Assembly (NCBI GenBank): GCA_007128555.1
Contig: SKXF01000189.1
Location: 1-17,856 of the forward strand
Direction of reading: 5' to 3'
Source of the DNA: Clostridia bacterium
GTDB taxonomy: Bacteria; Bacillota_E; SLMV01; PUMD01
Length of the DNA: 17,856 bases
Below, piece by piece: positions 9,322 to 15,755 of this stretch. A program made the position numbers and the translations under genes. Within the stretch, counting starts at the first letter, position 1; each line of letters begins with the position of its first letter. The notes beneath the pieces are model-generated. The model was not told the origin of the DNA. It searched no databases and saw nothing but the letters and a program-made list of their open reading frames with translations.

Positions 9322-9657
9322 GGACAGTGCAGGGGACTGCTTGCGCCCGGCAGCAGTACTCCGGGGATCCGGTGTTCAGCGAGCAGTCCCCAGGTCCCTG
9401 TCCCTGGAAGCAGAGGCCTGGACAGGGCGCAGACCGTGTGTTCCCAGGAGGCCGGATCTCCCCTCGGACTCACCCGCCTGTGGGTTCGCGACCCCCTCGG
9501 GCCGAAACCCGCACAGCATGCATTCAGCCGGATGCCTGTCGCAGCCTCCCTTGCTGCGGATCTACCCTTCCCCGTCGGTGCCGAAATGCCGGTTCAAATA
9601 GCAGGAGTCTCGGGCCACGGTGCCGAATACTAAAGTAGACTGGTATGGTCCTTCGTT
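9322..9657 (+). other. Non-coding stretch with strong inverted repeats
   Basis: No convincing gene is present in these 336 bases. Short open frames have no recognisable protein features. Two strong helices can form. Bases 9332-9344 pair with 9379-9391 over 13 pairs with one G-U. CCCTGTCC (9396-9403) pairs with GGACAGGG (9420-9427). A second GGACAG at 9322-9327 can compete for the same CTGTCC. The region begins right after the upstream stop codon and ends at the cyanophycinase-like gene. It could be an mRNA leader, a 3' processing element or a small RNA. No T-rich terminator tail is seen. A weak extended -10 (TGGTATGGT, 9641-9649) lies at its right end. Confidence 0.5.
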
Positions 9658-10584
9658 GTGACGGAGGAGAGCATTCATCCGGAAACTGCCCGTCTTCACC
9701 TGGGGGGTATTTTTTTGCGAGTTGACAGGGTGCGCAGCAGCTATCTGGTCCCCATCGGCGGAGGAAGCATTCCATCGTCGGTAATCCGCACGATAGGATC
9801 TTTGTCTCGAAGGGACAGCCCAACCGCCCTGATCATCCCAGCCGCATCACAACTGAGCGGTGATCGCTACCTGCAGATGTTCCATGGGGTTGGCATCCGG
9901 GCGGAAGTTCTCGAGCTTCGCAGCAGGGCCGATGCCGGCAGGGAGCGCATCCTGGCCGCCCTGGAGTCCGGTGACATCCTGTTTTTCACCGGCGGAGACC
10001 AGCTGCGGCTCGCGCGAGCCCTGAGGGATACCCCCTCGGAGCAGGTCCTTCGCAGGCGCCTGTCAGAGGGCGTGGTGATTGCCGGGACCAGCGCCGGGGC
10101 CGCCGTGATGGGTGAACTGATGCCCGCAGGCGGCACCGGACGGGGAGCCCTTGTTTCGGGTGGGGTGCAGGAGGGGCAGGGGGAGCCGGGTGACGACCTG
10201 GGTCCCGTGGTGATCGCGGAGGGCCTGGGCCTGGTAGGTGGTCTGATCGTGGACCAGCATTTCTTCGCCCGCGGTCGTTTCGGTCGCCTCGCTTACATGG
10301 TCACCCGTTACAGGGAGCGCGAGATGGTGGGCCTGGGGATCGATGAGTCGACGGCGGTGGTCATTGACCCGGCAGCGAAGAACATGCTGGTGATCGGTGA
10401 TGGTTCCGTCGCCGCCATTACCGCACCTGTGATGGGCTATGATAACGTCGACGTGGGAGGACCTATGGCATCCTTTGGCCTGACGGTTGACGTTCTGAGC
10501 TGGGGAAACGGCTACGATTTTGCCCATCGTCGGCCCCTGCACCTTGAAGATGCCAGGGAACTCGTCGCTGCAACGCTGGAGTGA
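9658..10584 (+). CDS. Cyanophycinase-like S51 serine peptidase
   Basis: The family cleaves cyanophycin (multi-L-arginyl-poly-L-aspartate) into beta-Asp-Arg dipeptides. Related S51 members cut other Asp-containing peptides. Visible features are the strand LVPIGGG (30-36), FFTGGDQLRLARAL (109-122), the nucleophile elbow GTSAGAAVMGE with Ser145, and DQHFFARGRFGRL (199-211), a strong cyanophycinase marker. GIDESTAVVI follows at 227-236. The start is uncertain. GTG 9658 has no good ribosome site, while TTG 9715 is preceded by GGGGGG with seven bases of spacing and would give 289 residues. No signal peptide is seen, so it is probably intracellular. No cyanophycin synthetase is in the window. It lies 37 nt upstream of the oxidoreductase genes. 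Confidence 0.87.
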   Translation: MTEESIHPETARLHLGGIFLRVDRVRSSYLVPIGGGSIPSSVIRTIGSLSRRDSPTALIIPAASQLSGDRYLQMFHGVGIRAEVLELRSRADAGRERILAALESGDILFFTGGDQLRLARALRDTPSEQVLRRRLSEGVVIAGTSAGAAVMGELMPAGGTGRGALVSGGVQEGQGEPGDDLGPVVIAEGLGLVGGLIVDQHFFARGRFGRLAYMVTRYREREMVGLGIDESTAVVIDPAAKNMLVIGDGSVAAITAPVMGYDNVDVGGPMASFGLTVDVLSWGNGYDFAHRRPLHLEDARELVAATLE

Positions 10585-10621
10585 GTGGGATGATCAACGA
10601 TAAGTCCTGGAGGTGAGATTT

Positions 10622-10945
10622 TTGGAGGATTTGCGAATCACCGAGCACCCGATCCTCGACTTCAGCTCTGGTCGCAGGGTTCCGTTTTACTTCGAGGGTG
10701 AGGAGTTCTGGGGCCATGAGGGAGAGCCCATTGCCGCCGCCCTGCACGCCGCAGGAGTGAAGATCCTCAGCTACAGCGAAAGACTCGGGCGTCCCCAGGG
10801 TTTCTTCTGTGCGATCGGAAACTGCTCGGCCTGTTTCATGCGGGTCGATGGACTTCCCAATGTGCGGACCTGCCTGGAGCCTCTGCGAGAGGGTATGCGG
10901 GTCGAACGACAGAGCGGGAAGGGTGATCTGAGTGCGGGAATGTGA
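10622..10945 (+). CDS. [2Fe-2S] ferredoxin-like subunit of an amino/imino acid dehydrogenase
   Basis: This small protein matches the Fer2_4-type domain found as HcnA, as the gamma subunit of hydroxyproline dehydrogenases and as the N-terminal domain of sarcosine oxidase alpha. Cysteines 63, 68, 71 and 84 in CAIGNCSACFMRVDG...VRTC form the plant-type [2Fe-2S] ligand pattern (C-x4-C-x2-C-x12-C). The TTG start at 10622 has GGAGG eight bases upstream. GTG 10613 adds three residues but lies within that site. The product is 107 residues. It overlaps the next gene by 14 nt. Its role is presumably electron transfer between flavin subunits. Confidence 0.87.
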   Translation: MEDLRITEHPILDFSSGRRVPFYFEGEEFWGHEGEPIAAALHAAGVKILSYSERLGRPQGFFCAIGNCSACFMRVDGLPNVRTCLEPLREGMRVERQSGKGDLSAGM

Positions 10946-12059
10946 AATTGTCGTGGTGGGGGGTGGCCCCGCCGGCCTGTCGGCTGCGAAGGAGGCCGGT
11001 GCCCACGGTGCCGAGGTCCTGCTGCTGGACCGCAACGACAGGCTCGGTGGTCAGCTGGTCAAGCAGACCCACCGGTTCTTCGGTTCCCGGGCACAGCGCG
11101 CGGGAACCCGCGGAATCGACATCGTCGATCTATTAGCCGAGGAAGCGCGTACCTCCTCCCGGGTCGAGCTGTCCCTCGACAGCGACGTATTGGGTTACTA
11201 CCCCGACGGAACGCTCTCATACCGGGCTGACGATGCCTGGCACAAGGTGATGCCCCAGTGCCTGATTTTTGCCACCGGCGCATCGGAACGCTCCCTGACC
11301 TTTCCTGGCGGTGACCTTCCCGGCGTCTACGGCGCCGGCGCTGTTCAGACCCTCATGAACGTGCACGGGGTCCGACCCGCCGATACGGTTCTGATGGTCG
11401 GATCGGGCAACATAGGCCTCATTGTCTCCTACCAGCTGATGCAGGCAGGGGTCGACGTGGCTGCCATCGTGGAGGCTGCGCCGGTGATCGGGGGATACTC
11501 GGTTCACGCTTCAAAGATACGGCGCCTTGGCGTGCCGATCATGACGGGGCACACCGTGTCCCGGGCCCTCGGGGACGAGTTCGTGCAGGGGGCAACCCTG
11601 GTCCAGCTGGACGAGAGCTGGCAGCCGGTCGCTGGGACCGAGACCGACGTGGACTGCGATGCCATATGCCTGGCCGTGGGACTGAATCCCCTCATCGACC
11701 TGCTCTGGCAGGCCGGCTGCGACATGGGATACGTTCCAGAGCTGGGCGGATATGTGCCGCTGTGCGATGACGCCATGCGGACCTCGATTCCCGGGATTTA
11801 CGTCGCGGGGGATGCCCGGGGCATCGAAGAGGCATCCTCAGCCATGATGGAGGGCAGCATCGTCGGGCTCTCCTGTGCCCATTGCCTCGGATACGTGGAA
11901 GACGCAGCGTACCGGACCCGTCACCGGGAGATCACGGCTGAGCTCGAGGGTCTACGTTCGGGGCCCACCGGAGTTAAGATCCGCTCGGGACTGGACAGGC
12001 TGGACTCCGTGGAGCCCAGGCGACAGGTTCTGGTGGAAGGACGTGAATGCGAATGCTAA
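10932..12059 (+). CDS. FAD/NAD(P)-binding oxidoreductase, alpha-like subunit
   Basis: A 375-residue two-dinucleotide-binding-domain flavoprotein related to HcnB, the alpha subunit of proline dehydrogenase complexes and the central part of sarcosine oxidase alpha. The FAD motif VVGGGPAGLSAA lies at 8-19, with LGGQLVKQTHRFFGS after it. A second Rossmann motif VGSGNIG lies at 156-162, and YVAGDARGIEEA near the C-terminus is the FAD contact. It likely passes electrons from the dehydrogenase subunit to NAD(P)+ or another acceptor. It ends without the C-terminal BFD-type iron-sulfur domain that HcnB-like proteins usually carry. That domain is encoded separately downstream. The GTG start has GGGAAGG eight bases upstream. 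Confidence 0.9.
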   Translation: MRECEIVVVGGGPAGLSAAKEAGAHGAEVLLLDRNDRLGGQLVKQTHRFFGSRAQRAGTRGIDIVDLLAEEARTSSRVELSLDSDVLGYYPDGTLSYRADDAWHKVMPQCLIFATGASERSLTFPGGDLPGVYGAGAVQTLMNVHGVRPADTVLMVGSGNIGLIVSYQLMQAGVDVAAIVEAAPVIGGYSVHASKIRRLGVPIMTGHTVSRALGDEFVQGATLVQLDESWQPVAGTETDVDCDAICLAVGLNPLIDLLWQAGCDMGYVPELGGYVPLCDDAMRTSIPGIYVAGDARGIEEASSAMMEGSIVGLSCAHCLGYVEDAAYRTRHREITAELEGLRSGPTGVKIRSGLDRLDSVEPRRQVLVEGRECEC

Positions 12060-12550
12060 ACACCGACGGTGTTCCTGAACGGGAGAAGATTCGTTCGATC
12101 CAACCCTCTGCCGAGCGTCGGGCCCAGGGGCCGGTGGTCTGGATCGAGTGTTTCCAGGAGATTCCCTGTGACCCGTGTCACGACGCATGCCCGGCGGGGG
12201 CCATTGCTGCCTTTGAGGATATAAACGACTGTCCCGCCGTGGATCACGATACGTGCACGGGGTGCGGACTTTGCATCGCTGCGTGTCCGGGTCTGGCCAT
12301 CTTTGTGATTGATGAGACGTATTCTGAGACCGAGGCTGTCCTGCGGATCCCGTACGAGTTCAGTCCCCTTCCAGGTGTGGACGAGGAGGTAACCTTGCTG
12401 AACCGTGCCGGGGAAGAGGTGGGCACAGGGAGCATCCTCCGGGTCCAGAAGCCGCCCACCTTTGATCGGACGGCCGTGGTGTGGGTGGTCATCCCGAAGG
12501 ACCTGGTGGCCGAGGCCCGCGCCTTTCGGAGAGGGGAGCAGGAATCGTGA
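12047..12550 (+). CDS. Ferredoxin-like subunit with two [4Fe-4S] clusters
   Basis: A 167-residue protein. Cysteines 35, 41, 44 and 48 (IECFQEIPCDPCHDACP) and 70, 73, 76 and 80 (DTCTGCGLCIAACP) provide two four-cysteine sets. The second set is the standard C-x2-C-x2-C-x3-CP. The first is unusual in having five residues between its first two cysteines. The C-terminal half is a beta-rich domain (EEVTLLNRAGEEVGTGSILRVQ) that I do not recognise as a named domain. It resembles the delta subunit of archaeal proline dehydrogenase complexes in role. It overlaps the preceding gene by 13 nt and the following one by GTGA, so stoichiometric synthesis is likely. Confidence 0.87.
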   Translation: MRMLNTDGVPEREKIRSIQPSAERRAQGPVVWIECFQEIPCDPCHDACPAGAIAAFEDINDCPAVDHDTCTGCGLCIAACPGLAIFVIDETYSETEAVLRIPYEFSPLPGVDEEVTLLNRAGEEVGTGSILRVQKPPTFDRTAVVWVVIPKDLVAEARAFRRGEQES

Positions 12551-12846
12551 AAGAAGAGGATATTGTCATATGTCGCTGCGAGGATATTACCCTGTCTGAA
12601 CTGCGTTGTGCCCTGCAGGAGGGAATCACGGACTTCGAGGAACTCAAGCGGGTGCTTCGCTTCACCATGGGTCCCTGCCAGGGGCGGACCTGCAGGGATC
12701 TCGTCCTCAGGGAGATCGCCCAGGTGCGGGGGATTCCCGTCGAGGAGATTGAGGTTCCCGTCTATCGGCCCCCGACCACGCCGGTGAAGCTCGGAGAACT
12801 CCGTGATGCCTATGAGCGCAGGAGAGGGGATGGGGAGCATGGTTGA
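12547..12846 (+). CDS. BFD-like [2Fe-2S]-binding subunit
   Basis: A 99-residue protein with the Fer2_BFD pattern: ICRCEDIT gives Cys9 and Cys11, and MGPCQGRTC gives Cys44 and Cys49. In HcnB, sarcosine oxidase alpha and the alpha subunit of many dehydrogenases this domain is fused at the C-terminus of the FAD/NAD protein. Here it is a free gene. The GTG start overlaps the ferredoxin stop as GTGA. The frame is open further upstream to 12481, but that part overlies the ferredoxin gene. The tail after about residue 70 (VYRPPTTPVKL) is an extension that may contact the partner subunits. Confidence 0.88.
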   Translation: MKEEDIVICRCEDITLSELRCALQEGITDFEELKRVLRFTMGPCQGRTCRDLVLREIAQVRGIPVEEIEVPVYRPPTTPVKLGELRDAYERRRGDGEHG

Positions 12847-13987
12847 GACTGCGGGTGCCGTGATCATCGGCGGGGGGATCACCGGCTGTGCGACAGCCTA
12901 CGAGCTGGCGAAGCGTGGCCTGACGGATGTGGTGCTCCTCGAGAAGGACTACCTGACCGCCGGGGCCACGGGCCGATGCGCCGCCGGAGTGCGGCAGCAG
13001 TGGGGCCTGGAGATGAACATCCGGCTCGCCCGGGGCAGTTGCAAGATCCTGGAGACCCTGGAGGAGGATCTGGATTATCCCCACAGTATTGAGTTCAAGC
13101 AGGGGGGTTACCTGCTCCTTGCCTTCTCAGTGGAGTTGCTGGAACAGTTTCGCAAGAACATCAAGTTGCAGAACGAGCTGGGAGTTCCCTCGCGGGAGGT
13201 CAGCATCGAGGAGGCCCAACAGATCGTGCCCCATCTTTGCACCGACGAACTGGTCGGGGCCACCTTCTGTCCCGAGGACGGACACGCCAATCCCTTCCAC
13301 ACCACCATGGCCTACGCCCATGCAGCCAGGAATCTCGGCGTGGACATCCGCACCCGGACCCGCGTGACAGGCATCGATGTCTCGGAAGGCCGGGTTGTAG
13401 GGGTGCAGACCGATCGTGGCTACATCAGTACGGAGATCGTCTACAATGCGGCAGGACCGCATTCGGGACCGGTTGCGGCGATGGCCGGGATCGAGATCCC
13501 GGTGTATTCTGAGCGGCACCAGATCCTGGTCACCGAGCCGGTGAAGCCCTACCAGGGACCGATGGTCATCTCCTTCGAACGGGGCTGGTATTGTCAGCAG
13601 ACGCCCCACGGAGCTTTCATCGCCGGCCTGGGAGATCCCTCGGAGCCAAGGGGGATCAACAACGAGGCCACCTGGCAGTTCGCAGAATTTCTGGCCCACG
13701 AGATCCTGCGGATCCTGCCTTCCCTGAAGGAACTCCGGGTCGTCCGCCAGTGGTCGGGGCAGTACAATATCACGCCCGATGCCCAGCCCATCCTGGGGGG
13801 GGTCCGGGGACTGGAAGGCTACTACATGGCGGTGGGTTTCAGCGGTCACGGCTTCATGGTGGCGCCGATGACGGCGCGCCTCATGGCGCAGATGATCACC
13901 GGCGAAGAGCCGGATATGGACATCGGCATGTTAGATCTGGAACGCTTCGAGAGGGGAGAACTCATCCTCGAACCCAACGTGGTCTGA
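12839..13987 (+). CDS. DAO-family FAD-dependent amino/imino acid dehydrogenase, beta-like subunit
   Basis: This is the probable substrate-oxidising subunit, a D-amino-acid-oxidase fold protein like HcnC, OoxB, sarcosine oxidase beta and the proline or D-hydroxyproline dehydrogenase catalytic subunit. The FAD motif VIIGGGITGCATAYELAKRG lies near the N-terminus (GGGITG at 11-16). GATGRCAAGVRQQWG follows as the second conserved block. YYMAVGFSGHGFMVAPMTA near the C-terminus contacts FAD. The product is 382 residues from ATG 12839, which overlaps the upstream stop by eight bases. ATG 12830 and ATG 12803 are in-frame alternatives. The substrate cannot be read from sequence. Glycine, proline, hydroxyproline, sarcosine and opines are all used by relatives. 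Confidence 0.9.
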   Translation: MVETAGAVIIGGGITGCATAYELAKRGLTDVVLLEKDYLTAGATGRCAAGVRQQWGLEMNIRLARGSCKILETLEEDLDYPHSIEFKQGGYLLLAFSVELLEQFRKNIKLQNELGVPSREVSIEEAQQIVPHLCTDELVGATFCPEDGHANPFHTTMAYAHAARNLGVDIRTRTRVTGIDVSEGRVVGVQTDRGYISTEIVYNAAGPHSGPVAAMAGIEIPVYSERHQILVTEPVKPYQGPMVISFERGWYCQQTPHGAFIAGLGDPSEPRGINNEATWQFAEFLAHEILRILPSLKELRVVRQWSGQYNITPDAQPILGGVRGLEGYYMAVGFSGHGFMVAPMTARLMAQMITGEEPDMDIGMLDLERFERGELILEPNVV

Positions 13988-14398
13988 GGCCGAGGGAATC
14001 CCCGATGTTGCGCTGGGACGTTCCGTGAACCGAGGGGGTGAGGTCCAGCCTCTAACTCGATTGGCTGACCGGAGGCTTAACCGTGAGCTTCACCCCATTG
14101 TCTCCTGTGGCCCCTTGGTTTTCGGAGTGCGCCCATGTTTCCCGGGAAATACCTGCGGGCACCATGGTCGCCTACCACCGAACGTGGCTCCCCCAATACC
14201 CCCTGTCAGGACGACGACCCCGAAGAGGTGGGCAGATCCCGGAATTCGGGGTAAATCACCGCAGGGGCCGACAGCTTTGGCGACTCGCCACAGGAGCTTG
14301 CTCTCATCCTCCCAAGGACTGCGACCCCTGCCTCGTCGGGTACGGTTGGCACTGCAACTCAGACGCCGAAGGGCGCCTTTCGCAGGATCAGGGTCCCG
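13988..14398 (+). other. 411-nt gap between convergent genes, several inverted repeats, no gene recognised
   Basis: Open frames across this stretch have no conserved protein features and look like random GC-rich translation. Visible structure includes ACCCCGAA (14217-14224) with TTCGGGGT (14245-14252). There are also smaller hairpins, CCAC-CGAAC-GTGG near 14176 and TGGCG-ACT-CGCCA near 14279. No T-rich terminator is evident for either convergent gene. It may be a decayed element, a regulatory RNA or simply spacer. Confidence 0.4.
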
Positions 14399-15466
14399 TC
14401 AACAGCCCACCTGGTCCATCATCTGGAGTTCCCTTTCCCTGAGTGTTTCGTACCCGTCCGGCGGCGATCCGGCGAGGATCCAGTCGAGGGTTTCTTTCAT
14501 CCATTCCAGGTAGGGAGACGATGCATAATCCAGGTCCCGACGAGCCCGGTCGAGGCGAACGGTCTTGGGCCCGGGGAGGGGTGGACGGTACTCGGGTCCC
14601 AGCTTGTCGACGAGATCGGGGCCGGGGACGTCGACGAGAACCGGGGGAGATACGTCGAGGCAGTGAGACATCACGCCGAAGTATCTTTCCAGGGAGAGGA
14701 TCTCCTCCTGGGCGACGTTGTAGGCGGTGTCGTGGGCCCTGGGATTGTCCAGGGCACTGATCACGGCCGAGGCCACGTCATCGCGGAAGACCTTCTGAAA
14801 GATCCTGCCCCTTCCCTCGCGGGGAAGGAGAATACCGCCCTCGTCGGCGATGCGCCTGGCGAAGAACTCCGTTCGCCGGGTGGGATCCCAGGGTCCCTCA
14901 ACCTGGGGAGGCCGAAAGATGGTGTAGTGCAGACCGCGGTTGTCTACAGCCCGGGCGTAGACCAGCTCCCGTTCCGCCTCCAGTTTGCCCTTCCTGTATG
15001 CGCCCTCCTCGCCTGCGATCTCTCGTTGCAGCCAGTCGACATCGAGGGGCACAGCGGTTTCATCCAGGGATTTCATCATCTTCGTCCAGTCAATTTCGGG
15101 GATCTTTGGGTCACGGTCCGCGTACAGGTACTCCCCGATCGGTACGTGGTGTTGGCCCTGGTATACGCTGCCCGAGCTCATCAGCAGGTACTGCCCAGTG
15201 TCTCCCAGGGCGTCCAGTACGGTCCGCACGTGTTCTGCATTCATGGCGATGTTGTCGTAGACGGCGTCAAAGGTCCTGCCCCTCAGGGCTGAGGTCACAT
15301 CGGCGGGACGGGCCCGGTCGACGGGCAGATGCTCGATGACTCCGTCCTCCCAGGGAAGGGGGGTCCGCCCCCGGGACATGAGGGTGATCTCGCAGTCCCG
15401 TTCAATGAGCCGTTCCACGGCTTTTCGTCCGAAGAACTGTGTGCCTCCTATGACAAGGATCTTCAA
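14399..15466 (-). CDS. NAD-dependent epimerase/dehydratase-like protein (extended SDR)
   Basis: A 355-residue Rossmann protein. The NAD(P) motif VIGGTQFFG (5-13) is the atypical GGTxFxG form. SSGSVY (97-102) and YRKGK (157-161) supply the Ser, Tyr and Lys of the SDR catalytic set. FRPPQVEGP at 184-192 is typical of the extended sugar-nucleotide branch. It resembles the plant chloroplast stem-loop-binding and bacterial epimerase-like group, so the substrate is unknown. The start is TTG at 15466, with AAGGAG (plus-strand 15476-15481) about nine bases upstream. No ATG is available. It is divergent from the tetR-like gene and may share its control region. Confidence 0.85.
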   Translation of the reverse strand: MKILVIGGTQFFGRKAVERLIERDCEITLMSRGRTPLPWEDGVIEHLPVDRARPADVTSALRGRTFDAVYDNIAMNAEHVRTVLDALGDTGQYLLMSSGSVYQGQHHVPIGEYLYADRDPKIPEIDWTKMMKSLDETAVPLDVDWLQREIAGEEGAYRKGKLEAERELVYARAVDNRGLHYTIFRPPQVEGPWDPTRRTEFFARRIADEGGILLPREGRGRIFQKVFRDDVASAVISALDNPRAHDTAYNVAQEEILSLERYFGVMSHCLDVSPPVLVDVPGPDLVDKLGPEYRPPLPGPKTVRLDRARRDLDYASSPYLEWMKETLDWILAGSPPDGYETLRERELQMMDQVGC

Positions 15467-15520
15467 TGTTGATCACTCCTTCAATGCATCTGATTCTCTA
15501 CCGTTCGACGTTGGCCACGA

Positions 15521-15586
15521 GGACCCTTCATGCAGTGGCATCGGGAGCGGCTCTTTTTGCCTCGGCATCCATGAAAAGGAGGGTCC
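15521..15586 (-). promoter_or_regulatory. Long interrupted inverted repeat in the leader of the epimerase-like gene
   Basis: GGACCC (15521-15526) and TTCATG (15527-15532) are matched by CATGAA (15570-15575) and GGGTCC (15581-15586), with a five-base bulge AAGGA. An inner GC-rich segment around 15545-15563 can form a further stem. If transcription of the epimerase-like gene starts near 15660-15700, this would be a folded 5' leader about 55 nt before the start codon. No known riboswitch consensus was recognised. Function is inferred. Confidence 0.35.
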
Positions 15587-15661
15587 CGTATCAGCCAGCA
15601 ATGGGAGCCTCTCCCGGCAGAAGATTGAGGAGATCTGACAGCGGCTTTCACAGAACCGAGC

Positions 15662-15691
15662 TTGACATCAATAACGCATGTTATTTAAAAT
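15662..15691 (+). promoter_or_regulatory. Sigma-A-type promoter of the tetR-like gene
   Basis: A perfect -35 TTGACA at 15662-15667 is followed after 18 bases by TAAAAT at 15686-15691, one mismatch from consensus. The predicted transcription start, near 15698, falls inside the second operator copy. This makes steric repression by the TetR protein likely. The local AT-richness stands out from the GC-rich surroundings. Confidence 0.65.
15671..15684. promoter_or_regulatory. Operator copy 1, ATAAC-N4-GTTAT
   Basis: First of three copies of the palindrome, with spacer GCAT. It lies in the spacer between -35 and -10. The flanking bases extend the arms to six (AATAAC and GTTATT). Confidence 0.65.
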
Positions 15692-15703
15692 AACATCAGT
15701 TAT
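15690..15703. promoter_or_regulatory. Operator copy 2, ATAAC-N4-GTTAT
   Basis: Second copy, spacer ATCA, overlapping the end of the -10 hexamer and the predicted transcription start. Its centre lies 19 bases from copy 1. Confidence 0.65.
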
Positions 15704-15717
15704 ATAACAGCAGTTAT
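15704..15717. promoter_or_regulatory. Operator copy 3, ATAAC-N4-GTTAT
   Basis: Third copy, spacer AGCA, directly abutting copy 2 with a centre distance of 14 bases. It lies in the 5' untranslated region, 38 bases before the tetR-like start codon. Confidence 0.65.
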
Positions 15718-15755
15718 ACAGCACCGCAACAGCTATGCTGAGATAGGGGGTTGCC

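Noticed and set aside
9391..9420. GGTCC and GGAAGCAG resembling the SRP RNA apical motif
   Set aside because: The invariant GGAAGG tetraloop-adjacent arrangement is missing and the bases instead sit in the loop of another helix.
9593..9599. TTCAAAT resembling a tRNA T-loop
   Set aside because: The flanking bases do not form a T-stem and no acceptor, D or anticodon arm is visible.
14025..14513. A 162-codon plus-strand open frame in the 13988-14398 gap
   Set aside because: The product is rich in Pro, Arg and Ser with no conserved pattern, and it runs into the minus-strand epimerase-like gene.
15533..15539. GCCACTG on the minus strand, a short box found in cobalamin riboswitches
   Set aside because: The B12 box and the other conserved segments are absent on either side, and the downstream gene has no link to cobalamin.
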